32,471 bases of DNA from NCBI GenBank assembly GCA_030950105.1, contig JAUZRV010000074.1, forward strand, positions 1 through 32,471, in the 5' to 3' direction. The position numbers and the translations under genes were made by a program. Within the stretch, counting starts at the first letter, position 1; each line of letters opens with the position of its first letter. The DNA comes from Rhodobacterales bacterium (GTDB lineage: Bacteria; Pseudomonadota; Alphaproteobacteria; Rhodobacterales; Rhodobacteraceae). The notes under the pieces are model-generated. The model searched no databases. It was not told the origin of the DNA and saw only the letters and a list, made by a program, of their open reading frames with translations. Below are positions 1-7,741 of this stretch, in pieces.

Positions 1-2
1 GA

Positions 3-431
3 TTTAAAATCCGCGCTGTGGGTGAAAATGCCGCCGCAGCCCTTCATGCGGGGATCGGGGTGAAACGGACCTTGATGTCGGCGGCGATCATATCGGGGGG
101 ATTAGCCGGATTGGCGGGGGTGTCCGAAGTTGCGGGCCTCAAGGGGTATTTGACGGCGGACCTGTCGCCGGGATTTGGATTTACCGGCATCGTGGTGGCG
201 GTGTTGGCGGGATTGTCGCCGATCGGGGTGGTGATTTCGGCGGTGTTTATCGCGTCCGTATTTGTCGGCGCAGATAGTATGAGCCGCGCCATGGGGGTTT
301 CAAGCTTTCTGGCCGATCTGGTGGTGTCGATGTCGCTGTTATGCGTGTTGATCGGCGGGTTTGTGGCGCGTTACCGGATTACGTCGACCAAAACGGCGGG
401 CAAAACCGTCGACAAGGCGGGGGTGGCGTAA
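3..431 (+). CDS. ABC transporter permease (nucleoside/simple-sugar type), 5'-truncated
   Basis: This is the C-terminal part of an inner-membrane permease of the BPD_transp_2 family, the kind that works with BMP-type lipoprotein binding proteins (NupP/YufP-like). The frame is open through the left edge: codons before the GTG at 18 read FKIRA, joining GTG to give the family motif IRAVGEN, so the listed GTG is internal. Three or four hydrophobic segments follow (AAIISGGLAGLAG, FTGIVVAVLAGLSPIGVVISAVFIASVFVG, LVVSMSLLCVLIGGFVA). The stop TAA overlaps the ATG of the next permease (TAATG), so the two are translationally coupled. The binding protein and ATPase genes are expected just left of the window. 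The substrate is inferred from the downstream deaminase: a nucleobase or nucleoside. Confidence 0.85.
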   Translation, partial: FKIRAVGENAAAALHAGIGVKRTLMSAAIISGGLAGLAGVSEVAGLKGYLTADLSPGFGFTGIVVAVLAGLSPIGVVISAVFIASVFVGADSMSRAMGVSSFLADLVVSMSLLCVLIGGFVARYRITSTKTAGKTVDKAGVA

Positions 432-1372
432 TGGATATTCTGCAAATCCTGATTTCCGATAGTTTCTGGGCGGCGGCGATCCGCATCGCGACGCCGTTGA
501 TTTTTGGCGTGCTCGGCGCGTTGATCTGTGAAAAAGCCGGGGTTTTGAACCTCGGGATCGAGGGCATATTTGTCGCCGGTGCAATGGCCGGATGGTTGGC
601 GGTCTGGGTTGGGACGGGCCTTTGGGGTGGTTTGATTGTGGCGGCCTTGGCGGGCGGCTTTTTCGGGTTGATCCACGCGATATTGACGGTGCCGTTGGGG
701 TTGTCACAACATGTTTCGGGCCTCGGGGTGACGATGTTCGCCACTTCGGTGAGTTATTTCGCCTATCGCACGGCGTTGCCTTCGGTGAGTTCACCACCGC
801 GTATTGAACCGTTTCGCGCACTCGATATTCCGATATTGTCGGACCTGCCGTTTCTGGGCACGGCGTTGTTTCAACAGACGACAATGACGTGGCTGGCGTT
901 TTTGCTGGTCGGATTGGTGTGGTGGGTGTTCAACCGCACGCCTTTGGGCATGGTGATCCGCGCGGTGGGTGACAACCCCGATGCGGTCGATGCGCAAGGG
1001 TTATCGGTCTATGCGATCCGCATGGGGGCCATCGTTGTCGGGTCGGCGATTATGGCGCTGGGCGGCGCGTTTTTGACCATGTCGGCGTTTGATTCATTCT
1101 TTTTCGGGATGGTCAACGGGCGCGGGTGGATATGCATTGCCTTGGTGATTTTCGCGTCATGGCGACCAGGCAAAGCGTTTCTTGGGGCGCTTCTGTTCGG
1201 GGCGTTTGACGCGTTTCAAGTGCGGCTCCAGACCGAAGTGGGGGCGTTGGTTCCGTCGCAAATTTTCCTTATGGCGCCCTATGTCATGTCGATTATCGCG
1301 CTTGTCATCGTGGCGCGCCGCGCCGAATATCCGCGGGCGTTGTTGCAACCGTGGTTTAAGGGAGAGCGTTAG
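431..1372 (+). CDS. ABC transporter permease (nucleoside/simple-sugar type)
   Basis: This is the second permease of the same importer (COG1079, NupQ/YufQ-like), 313 residues. The ORF-track start at 341 lies inside the upstream gene; the ATG at 431 overlaps the previous stop and begins MDILQILISDSFWAAAIRIATPLIFGVLGALICEKAGVLN, with the family-typical EKAGVLNLGIEG motif near residue 35. A second family motif, IRAVGDNPDAVDAQG, sits in the cytoplasmic loop. The rest is a series of about eight to ten hydrophobic segments. It forms the translocation pore with the preceding permease. The deaminase starts 3 bases after its stop, so transport and deamination appear co-expressed. Permeases of this family carry nucleosides, purines or simple sugars; a nucleobase is inferred here from context only. 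Confidence 0.9.
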   Translation: MDILQILISDSFWAAAIRIATPLIFGVLGALICEKAGVLNLGIEGIFVAGAMAGWLAVWVGTGLWGGLIVAALAGGFFGLIHAILTVPLGLSQHVSGLGVTMFATSVSYFAYRTALPSVSSPPRIEPFRALDIPILSDLPFLGTALFQQTTMTWLAFLLVGLVWWVFNRTPLGMVIRAVGDNPDAVDAQGLSVYAIRMGAIVVGSAIMALGGAFLTMSAFDSFFFGMVNGRGWICIALVIFASWRPGKAFLGALLFGAFDAFQVRLQTEVGALVPSQIFLMAPYVMSIIALVIVARRAEYPRALLQPWFKGER

Positions 1373-1374
1373 AA

Positions 1375-2670
1375 ATGTTTGATCTGCTTGTCAAAAATGC
1401 AAACCTGCCGGACGGGCGCAGGGGTATGGATATCGCCTGTGCGGGTGGGGTTATTGTCGCGGTTGAACGCGGGATTGAAGGTGTCGCGCATGAGGTGATT
1501 GACGCCGCGGGTCAATTGGTGGCCCCGCCATTTGTCGACCCGCATTTTCATATGGATGCGACGCTGTCGCTTGGCACGCCGCGCATGAACGTGTCGGGGA
1601 CGTTGCTTGAGGGCATCGCGCTTTGGGGGGAATTGAAGCCGGTGCAATCGGTGCCGGATATCATCACGCGCGCCTTGCGGTATTGCGATTTGGCGGTGTC
1701 GATGGGGATCGGGGCGATCCGCAGCCATGTGGATGTTTGCGACGATGAATTGAAGGGGGTTGAGGCCCTCATCGAGGTGCGCCGACGGGTGGCACCCTAT
1801 CTTGATCTGCAATTGGTGGCGTTCCCGCAAGACGGGGTGTTTCGCGACCCAACGGCGATGGAAAACCTTGTTCGGGCGCTGGATATGGGCGTTGATGTGG
1901 TGGGGGGAATCCCGCATTTTGAACGCACGATGGCGGATGGCGCGGCCTCGGTGACGGCGCTTTGCGAGATTGCCGAAAAACGCGGGTTGATGGTGGATAT
2001 GCATTGCGACGAAAGCGATGATCCGATGAGCCGCCATGTTGAAACGCTGGCGTTCGAGACCCAGAGATTGGGCTTGCAAGGACGGGTTGCGGGGTCGCAC
2101 CTAACGTCGATGCATTCGATGGATAATTACTATGTCTCGAAATTGATCCCGTTGATGGCCGAGGCGGAAATGCGGGTGATACCCAATCCGTTGATCAATA
2201 TTATGCTGCAAGGGCGGCATGATACCTATCCCAAACGGCGTGGGCAAACGCGGGTGCGCGAATTGCGCGATGCGGGTCTTGTGGTGGGGTTCGGGTCCGA
2301 TTGTGTGATGGATCCGTGGTATTCGATGGGGCGTGCCGATATGTTGGATGTCGCGGTGATGGGGCAACATGTCGGGCAGTTGGCATCGCGTGATGATAGC
2401 GCTTGGTGTTTTGAAGCGGTGACCACAAATTCGGCGGCGATTATGGGGCTTGAGGGCTATGGCCTTGCCAAGGGCTGTGCGGCCAATATGGTGCTGTTGC
2501 AGGCGCGTGATCCGATCGAGGCGTTGCGTCTGCGGGCCGTGCGTCTTGCGGTGGTTCGGGGGGGGCGTGTTATTGCGCGCACGCCGGCAAATATTGCAAA
2601 ATTGTCGTTGGATGGCCGACCGGACTACGTGGATCCGCAACAATATGCGCCGGTGTCCCAAAATAAATAA
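1375..2670 (+). CDS. codA: CodA-family deaminase, candidate 5-methylcytosine/cytosine deaminase
   Basis: This is a 431-residue cytoplasmic metal-dependent amidohydrolase, very close in length and motif order to E. coli cytosine deaminase CodA (427). Metal and catalytic residues line up with a constant offset of four: H57 and H59 in PHFHMD, Q152, H210 and E213 in HCDESDD, H242 in SHLTSMHS, and D309. LQGRHDTYPKRRG and DPWYSMGRADML are also CodA-like. The residue after D309 is Cys310 (GSDC) where CodA has Asp314. Loss of Asp314 was the marker used to find bacterial 5-methylcytosine deaminases, including one from Rhodobacter sphaeroides. So 5-methylcytosine to thymine is likely, alongside or instead of cytosine to uracil. 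An SD (GGGAGAG) overlaps the end of the upstream permease gene. No terminator is visible downstream. Confidence 0.88.
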   Translation: MFDLLVKNANLPDGRRGMDIACAGGVIVAVERGIEGVAHEVIDAAGQLVAPPFVDPHFHMDATLSLGTPRMNVSGTLLEGIALWGELKPVQSVPDIITRALRYCDLAVSMGIGAIRSHVDVCDDELKGVEALIEVRRRVAPYLDLQLVAFPQDGVFRDPTAMENLVRALDMGVDVVGGIPHFERTMADGAASVTALCEIAEKRGLMVDMHCDESDDPMSRHVETLAFETQRLGLQGRVAGSHLTSMHSMDNYYVSKLIPLMAEAEMRVIPNPLINIMLQGRHDTYPKRRGQTRVRELRDAGLVVGFGSDCVMDPWYSMGRADMLDVAVMGQHVGQLASRDDSAWCFEAVTTNSAAIMGLEGYGLAKGCAANMVLLQARDPIEALRLRAVRLAVVRGGRVIARTPANIAKLSLDGRPDYVDPQQYAPVSQNK

Positions 2671-2764
2671 TTCAGCATTTGTTTTCCTAATCCGCAGAAA
2701 TAAAACGATTATTATACATTGGGTTTGCGTAAAAGGCGCAAAAACCATCAACAAAACCTTTACT

Positions 2765-2784
2765 ACTAATTTATTAGTTTGACT
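2765..2784 (+). promoter_or_regulatory. Palindrome abutting a -35 element upstream of glpV
   Basis: In the 198-base gap before glpV there is a perfect inverted repeat ACTAAT-TT-ATTAGT (2765-2778) directly followed by TTGACT (2779-2784), a good sigma-70 -35 box. No strong -10 is seen at the usual spacing (CCAAGA is weak). The arrangement suggests an operator-controlled promoter for the glycerol operon. The cognate regulator is not in the window. Confidence 0.4.
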
Positions 2785-2868
2785 TTTGAATTCAGTTTGC
2801 ACCAAGATTAACCGGCTGAGGTTACTCGGCCAATGAAACGACAAAATGATACCAAGGGAGGTCTCAAG

Positions 2869-4605
2869 ATGCGGAAGTATCTATTTTCGGCCGTAGCCGT
2901 AAGCGCGATTTTTGCAGGGTCATCTGCCGCGTTTGCCGATGCTGCTGCTGCTACCAAGTGGATCAACGAAGAATTTCAACCATCCACATTATCCAAAGAA
3001 GAACAAATGACGGAAATGCAGTGGTTTATTGACGCCGCTGCCCCGTTTGCCGGTATGGAAATCAACGTGCTTAGCGAGGGTATTCCAACCCACGGATATG
3101 AATCCGATGTTTTAACCAAAGCGTTTGAAGAAATCACCGGAATCAAAGTCACCCATCAGATTTTGGGCGAGGGCGAGGTAGTGCAAGCGGTGCAAACGCA
3201 GATGCAAACCAACCGCAATCTTTATGATGCCTATGTCAACGACAGCGATTTGATCGGCACCCATTCGCGGTTGCAACTGGCGTATAACCTGACCGATTTC
3301 ATGGCGGGTGACGGTGCGGATGTCACCAATCCGGGTCTTGATCTGGATGATTTTATCGGCACGCAATTCACCACTGGTCCTGATGGCGATCTTTATCAAT
3401 TGCCGGACCAACAGTTTGCGAACCTCTATTGGTTCCGCAAGGATTGGTTTGATCGCGAAGATTTGAAAACCGCGTTCAAGGCCAAATACGGGTATGAATT
3501 GGGTGTGCCGGTCAATTGGTCAGCCTATGAAGATATCGCCGAGTTTTTCAGTAAAGATGTGAAAGAAATCGACGGTGTCGAGATCTACGGCCATATGGAT
3601 TATGGTAAACGTGCGCCTGATCTAGGATGGCGGATGACCGATGCGTGGCTGTCGATGGCAGGCACCGGATCCAAGGGTGAGCCAAACGGTATTCCGATTG
3701 ATGAATGGGGTATTCGCATGGAGGCCGGGTCGTGCAATCCATCGGGGGCGTCTGTGTCACGTGGCGGGGCGGCCAATGGTCCTGCGGCGGTTTATGCGAT
3801 CCGTAAATGGGATGAATGGCTGCGGGCCTATGCACCACCCGGTGCGGCGTCTTTTGATTTTTATCAATCATTGCCAGCGCTTAGCCAAGGAAATGTGGCG
3901 CAGCAGATATTCTGGTATACCGCGTTTACCGCCGATATGGTGAAACCGCAATCCGAGGGGAACAACACCGTCGATGGGGATGGTAAGCCGCTTTGGCGGA
4001 TGGCGCCGTCTCCGCATGGACCGTATTGGGAAGAAGGCCAGAAGGTCGGCTATCAGGATGTCGGATCATGGACAATTTTGAAATCCACACCGCTTGATCG
4101 TGCCAAAGCGGCATGGCTCTATGCACAATTTGTGGTGTCCAAAACTGTGGATATGAAAAAATCCCACGTGGGTCTTACGTTTATCCGCGATTCGACGATC
4201 AACCATGAATCGTTCACTGAACGCTCGGCCAATTTGGGTGGCTTGGTAGAATTCTACCGCTCGCCTGATCGGGTGGCATGGTCGCCAACCGGAATCAACG
4301 TACCGGATTATCCGAAGCTCGCCCAAATCTGGTGGCAGCAAATCGGTGACGTGAATTCGGGCGCATTTACACCGCAAGAGGCGATGGATCGTCTTGCCGG
4401 TGAAATGGATATTACGATGTCACGGATGCAGGCCGTGGATGAGGCCGCCAATGTCTACGGTGGCTGTGGTCCGCGTCTCAACGAAGAAAAGTCGGCGGAA
4501 TACTGGTATGCCAATGGCGGTGCGAAACCACCGTTGGATAACGAGAAACCCCAAGGTGTGACCGTCAACTATGACGATCTGGTGGCACGCTGGGCGTCGC
4601 AATAA
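2869..4605 (+). CDS. glpV: Glycerol ABC transporter substrate-binding protein
   Basis: This is a periplasmic binding protein, 578 residues, of the large extracellular solute-binding type that begins the GlpVSTPQU glycerol importer described in rhizobia. The track start at 2833 is rejected: the ATG at 2869 is preceded by AAGGGAGG at ideal spacing and opens a clean signal peptide, MRKYLFSAVAVSAIFAGSSAAFA, cleaved before DAAAA. Residues such as INVLSEGIPTHGYESDVLTKAFEEITGIKV match the first lobe of solute-binding family 1 proteins. It captures glycerol (assignment by family and by the neighbouring degenerate ATPase and DUF2160 genes) and delivers it to GlpPQ. It precedes the transporter genes here, whereas in Rhizobium leguminosarum glpV, as I recall, is last. 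A hairpin with a T-run follows and should favour its mRNA. Confidence 0.88.
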   Translation: MRKYLFSAVAVSAIFAGSSAAFADAAAATKWINEEFQPSTLSKEEQMTEMQWFIDAAAPFAGMEINVLSEGIPTHGYESDVLTKAFEEITGIKVTHQILGEGEVVQAVQTQMQTNRNLYDAYVNDSDLIGTHSRLQLAYNLTDFMAGDGADVTNPGLDLDDFIGTQFTTGPDGDLYQLPDQQFANLYWFRKDWFDREDLKTAFKAKYGYELGVPVNWSAYEDIAEFFSKDVKEIDGVEIYGHMDYGKRAPDLGWRMTDAWLSMAGTGSKGEPNGIPIDEWGIRMEAGSCNPSGASVSRGGAANGPAAVYAIRKWDEWLRAYAPPGAASFDFYQSLPALSQGNVAQQIFWYTAFTADMVKPQSEGNNTVDGDGKPLWRMAPSPHGPYWEEGQKVGYQDVGSWTILKSTPLDRAKAAWLYAQFVVSKTVDMKKSHVGLTFIRDSTINHESFTERSANLGGLVEFYRSPDRVAWSPTGINVPDYPKLAQIWWQQIGDVNSGAFTPQEAMDRLAGEMDITMSRMQAVDEAANVYGGCGPRLNEEKSAEYWYANGGAKPPLDNEKPQGVTVNYDDLVARWASQ

Positions 4606-4645
4606 GCACTCCACTGTTGGGGGTGTCTGATTGCACCCTCAATTT

Positions 4646-4674
4646 AAACCGGGGCTTGCGGGTCCCGGTTTTTT
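4646..4674 (+). terminator. Intrinsic terminator/attenuator between glpV and glpS
   Basis: AAACCGGG (4646-4653) pairs with CCCGGTTT (4664-4671) across a 10-base loop, followed by a run of six Ts (4669-4674, partly in the stem). A smaller GGGTG/CACCC hairpin lies just upstream. Partial termination here would leave binding-protein mRNA in excess of transporter mRNA, a common arrangement in ABC operons. Confidence 0.75.
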
Positions 4675-4716
4675 AGGCAGATTCCCCAATAATTACATCG
4701 TATTTGAAGGGCCGAA

Positions 4717-5787
4717 ATGGCGTTCGAAATCAAAAATATCACCAAAAAAGTCGACGGTCAGACCCATATCAAGCCTACAAGCCTGATTTTGGAGGCGGGG
4801 CATTTCAATGTTCTGCTCGGGGAAACCGGCGCAGGTAAAACGTCGCTGATCAAGCTGATGGCAGGACTTGATCGGGTGGCGTCAGGGCAGATTTTAATGA
4901 ACGGGCAGGATATTACCCGTTTAAGCACGCAAAAACGCAATATCTCGTTGGTGCATCAGTTTTTTGTCAACTACGCGCATATGACCGTTTTTGACAATAT
5001 CGCCTCGCCTCTCAAGGTGGCGGGCATGGCCAAATCAGAAATTGCAGGGCGGGTGGAAGAAGCCGCGGATATTTTGCAATTGCGCCCGTTTTTGGCGCGC
5101 CGACCCCATGAATTATCGGGCGGGCAACAACAGCGCTGCGCCTTGGCGCGCGCGATTGCCAAAGAAAGCAACGCTATTTTCCTCGACGAACCGCTGGCCA
5201 ATCTGGATTATAAGCTGCGCGAGGAGCTTCGCGAGCAATTGCCCGAACTTTTTGCCGGGCGCGGGGCCGTGGTTGTTTATGCCACCAGCGAACCGGAAGA
5301 AGCCCTATTGCTTGGCGGCAAAACGGTGTTGATGAATGACGGGCGGGTGACGCAATTTGGCACGACCGCTGAAATCTATCGAAATCCTCTTGATATTACC
5401 TCGGCAAAGGTGTTTTCCGACCCGCCGATCAACACCGCAACCGTGACCAAAAAAGGCGCAGAGGTGGTTTTGAATGGCACGATAAAGTGGGCACTGGACG
5501 GTGACGCGGCCAATTTACGTGACGGGGACTATGCGATGGCAATTCGTCCTAATGATGTGGCTCCGCTGCGCACCTCGCAATCGACCGTTGGCGTGACGGG
5601 GCAAGTGCAGGTGACAGAATTAAGCGGCTCTGAGAGCAGCGCGCACTTTAGTTTCGGGGCGCAAAAATGGGTGTCACTGGCGCACGGCGTGCATATTTAT
5701 GACATCGGTCAGCCGCGCGAATTTTTTCTTGATCCATCCAAGTGCTTTTATTTTGGCGCCGATGGGATGCTGGCGGCGCGGGGATAG
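4717..5787 (+). CDS. glpS: Glycerol ABC transporter ATP-binding protein GlpS
   Basis: This is one of two different ATPases of the glycerol importer, 356 residues, with an N-terminal ABC domain and a C-terminal regulatory/TOBE-like domain. Visible motifs are Walker A GETGAGKT (35-42), Q-loop Q81, canonical signature LSGGQ (133-137), and Walker B AIFLDE (153-158). The H-loop is abnormal: the usual His is Ser191 in YATSEPEEA. Paired with GlpT, whose signature is degenerate, this predicts that the ATP site built on the GlpS Walker motifs is impaired while its signature serves the other site. It follows the terminator hairpin after glpV and is separated from glpT by 3 bases. The family assignment is secure; the glycerol substrate is inferred from the whole cluster. 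Confidence 0.88.
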   Translation: MAFEIKNITKKVDGQTHIKPTSLILEAGHFNVLLGETGAGKTSLIKLMAGLDRVASGQILMNGQDITRLSTQKRNISLVHQFFVNYAHMTVFDNIASPLKVAGMAKSEIAGRVEEAADILQLRPFLARRPHELSGGQQQRCALARAIAKESNAIFLDEPLANLDYKLREELREQLPELFAGRGAVVVYATSEPEEALLLGGKTVLMNDGRVTQFGTTAEIYRNPLDITSAKVFSDPPINTATVTKKGAEVVLNGTIKWALDGDAANLRDGDYAMAIRPNDVAPLRTSQSTVGVTGQVQVTELSGSESSAHFSFGAQKWVSLAHGVHIYDIGQPREFFLDPSKCFYFGADGMLAARG

Positions 5788-5790
5788 AAT

Positions 5791-6873
5791 ATGGCACAGA
5801 TAACACTCTCCAAATTGCGCCATAGCTATTATCCCAACCCGAAACAGGCGGATGATTACGCGCTCAAGATGATTGATCTGGTGCTTGAGGATGGCGGTGC
5901 TTATGCGCTTCTCGGGCCTTCGGGATGTGGGAAATCGTCACTTCTCAACATCATTTCCGGCCTGTTGGTGCCGTCGGATGGGCGGATATTATTTGACGAA
6001 AACGATGTGACAACGGTGGCCCCAAGTGCGCGTAGCATTGCGCAAGTTTTCCAGTTTCCAGTGATTTATGACACTATGACCGTGTATAATAACTTCGCAT
6101 TCCCACTGCGAAATCAGGGCGTTGACGAAGCCCGAGTTGATGTGCGGGTGCGCGAAATTGCCGAGATGCTCGAGGTGACAGATCTGTTGGATAAACGTGC
6201 GGCAGGCCTGTCGCCGGATAACAAACAAAAGATTTCCATGGGGCGTGGATTGGTGCGCGAAGACATGAATGTGGTGATGTTTGATGAGCCGCTGACGGTG
6301 ATTGACCCGCATTTGAAATGGAAATTGCGCTCCAAGCTCAAGGAGCTTCATCAACGGGTGAAGGTGACGATGATTTATGTCACCCACGACCAGACCGAGG
6401 CGCTTACCTTTGCTGATCAGGTGGTGGTGATGCAGGATGGCGAGGTGGTGCAGGTGGGCACGCCGGTCGAATTGTTTGAACGCCCCGCGCACACATTTGT
6501 TGGCCATTTTATCGGGTCGCCCGGGATGAATATCCTTTCATGCGATGTGCGCGGCAGCGTGGCCTATTTTGACGGGATCGAAGTGCCGCTAGAGGGCGCG
6601 ATCAAGCCCGACCTGAACGGCAACACCGAGATCGGCATCAGGCCGGAATATGTGTCGTTTGGCACGCAAGGCATTGCGGCGACTGTGCGCAAAGTGTCCG
6701 ATGTCGGGCGTCATAATGTGGTCACGGTGATGGTTGGTGACACCAAAATCGCGGCGATTGTCAAAGGTGAAACTCCGGCGGTTGGTGACACGGTGCAACT
6801 GGTTTTTGAACAGGATCAAACGCGGCTTTATGTCGATGGTTGGCTGGCGAGCGAGAAAGGGGCAGGGCAATGA
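5791..6873 (+). CDS. glpT: Glycerol ABC transporter ATP-binding protein GlpT
   Basis: This is the second ATPase of the glycerol importer, 360 residues (not the MFS glycerol-3-phosphate antiporter also called GlpT). Motifs are Walker A GPSGCGKS (42-49), Q-loop near Q88, Walker B VVMFDE (161-166) and H-loop His199 in YVTHDQTEA, all canonical. The signature is degenerate: LSPDN (140-144) replaces LSGGQ. A C-terminal TOBE-like region (GIRPEYVSF) follows the ABC domain. With GlpS this gives a heterodimer with one competent site, made of GlpT Walker motifs plus the GlpS signature. Its TGA overlaps the glpP ATG (ATGA), so the two are translationally coupled. Confidence 0.88.
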   Translation: MAQITLSKLRHSYYPNPKQADDYALKMIDLVLEDGGAYALLGPSGCGKSSLLNIISGLLVPSDGRILFDENDVTTVAPSARSIAQVFQFPVIYDTMTVYNNFAFPLRNQGVDEARVDVRVREIAEMLEVTDLLDKRAAGLSPDNKQKISMGRGLVREDMNVVMFDEPLTVIDPHLKWKLRSKLKELHQRVKVTMIYVTHDQTEALTFADQVVVMQDGEVVQVGTPVELFERPAHTFVGHFIGSPGMNILSCDVRGSVAYFDGIEVPLEGAIKPDLNGNTEIGIRPEYVSFGTQGIAATVRKVSDVGRHNVVTVMVGDTKIAAIVKGETPAVGDTVQLVFEQDQTRLYVDGWLASEKGAGQ

Positions 6874-7733
6874 AGACCCAAAACAATCGCGCGTGGTTAT
6901 TCGTGCTGCCGGTGCTGTTGCTGGTCGCGTTTAATGCGTTGATTCCGATGATGACGGTAGTGAATTATTCGGTGCAAGAGACCTTTGGCAACAACCTTTT
7001 TTTCTGGCAAGGGCTGGATTGGTTTGAAGGTCTGTTGCGTTCTGATCGGTTTCACGCAGCACTTGGGCGGCAATTTTTGTTTACCGGCCTGATCCTTGCC
7101 ATCGAAGTGCCGCTTGGAATTGCGATTGCGTTGGCGATGCCGCGACAAGGGGGGTGGGTGTCGGTGTGCCTCGTGTTGATGGCGCTGCCGATGTTGATCC
7201 CGTGGAATGTGGTCGGCGCGATGTGGAATATTTTCACGCTTCCGGATATTGGATTGCTCGGGTATTTCATCAATCACGTTTTGAATATTCCCTACGACAT
7301 GACGCAAAACCCGATTGCTGCATGGGTGACAATTGTGACGATGGATGTCTGGCACTGGACCTCGCTGGTGGTGCTTTTGTCTTACGCCGGTCTGGTTTCG
7401 ATCCCTGATGCCTATTATCAGGCGGCCAAGATCGACGGGGCGTCAAATTGGGCGGTGTTCCGGTATATCCAACTGCCAAAAATGAAGAACGTGCTGACCA
7501 TAGCCATCCTTTTACGGTTCATGGATAGCTTTAATATTTTCACGGAACCCTTTGTTTTAACAGGAGGAGGCCCGGGAAATTCAACGACATTGCTATCGAT
7601 TGATCTGGTGAAAATCGCATTGGGGCAATTTGATCTGGGACCGGCGGCGGCGATGTCATTGATTTATTTTGTCATCACTTTGCTGGTTTCGTGGTTGTTC
7701 TACACGTTGATGACCAAAGACGATTTGAATTGA
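6870..7733 (+). CDS. glpP: Glycerol ABC transporter permease GlpP
   Basis: This is an inner-membrane permease, 287 residues, of the MalF/UgpA-like BPD_transp_1 family. The start is the ATG at 6870, overlapping the glpT stop, and not 6840. It opens MKTQNNRAWLFVLPVLLLVAFNALIPMMTVVNYSV, the first membrane segment. The EAA loop that docks on the ATPases is clear: DAYYQAAKIDGASNWAVFRYIQLP, roughly residues 182-205. About six membrane segments are present, the last being LIYFVITLLVSWLFYTLM. It pairs with GlpQ, which starts 8 bases after its stop. The glycerol assignment comes from gene context. Confidence 0.88.
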   Translation: MKTQNNRAWLFVLPVLLLVAFNALIPMMTVVNYSVQETFGNNLFFWQGLDWFEGLLRSDRFHAALGRQFLFTGLILAIEVPLGIAIALAMPRQGGWVSVCLVLMALPMLIPWNVVGAMWNIFTLPDIGLLGYFINHVLNIPYDMTQNPIAAWVTIVTMDVWHWTSLVVLLSYAGLVSIPDAYYQAAKIDGASNWAVFRYIQLPKMKNVLTIAILLRFMDSFNIFTEPFVLTGGGPGNSTTLLSIDLVKIALGQFDLGPAAAMSLIYFVITLLVSWLFYTLMTKDDLN

Positions 7734-7741
7734 GGGTGGCC

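Noticed and set aside
1369-2844. Two long minus-strand ORFs (243 and 247 aa) opposite the deaminase gene
   Set aside because: They are His/Arg-rich reverse-frame shadows of a clearly conserved CodA-family gene and show no family motif.
2833-2868. Longer start for glpV (MKRQNDTKGGLK...)
   Set aside because: It would place twelve polar residues before a normal signal peptide and ignore the strong SD before the ATG at 2869.
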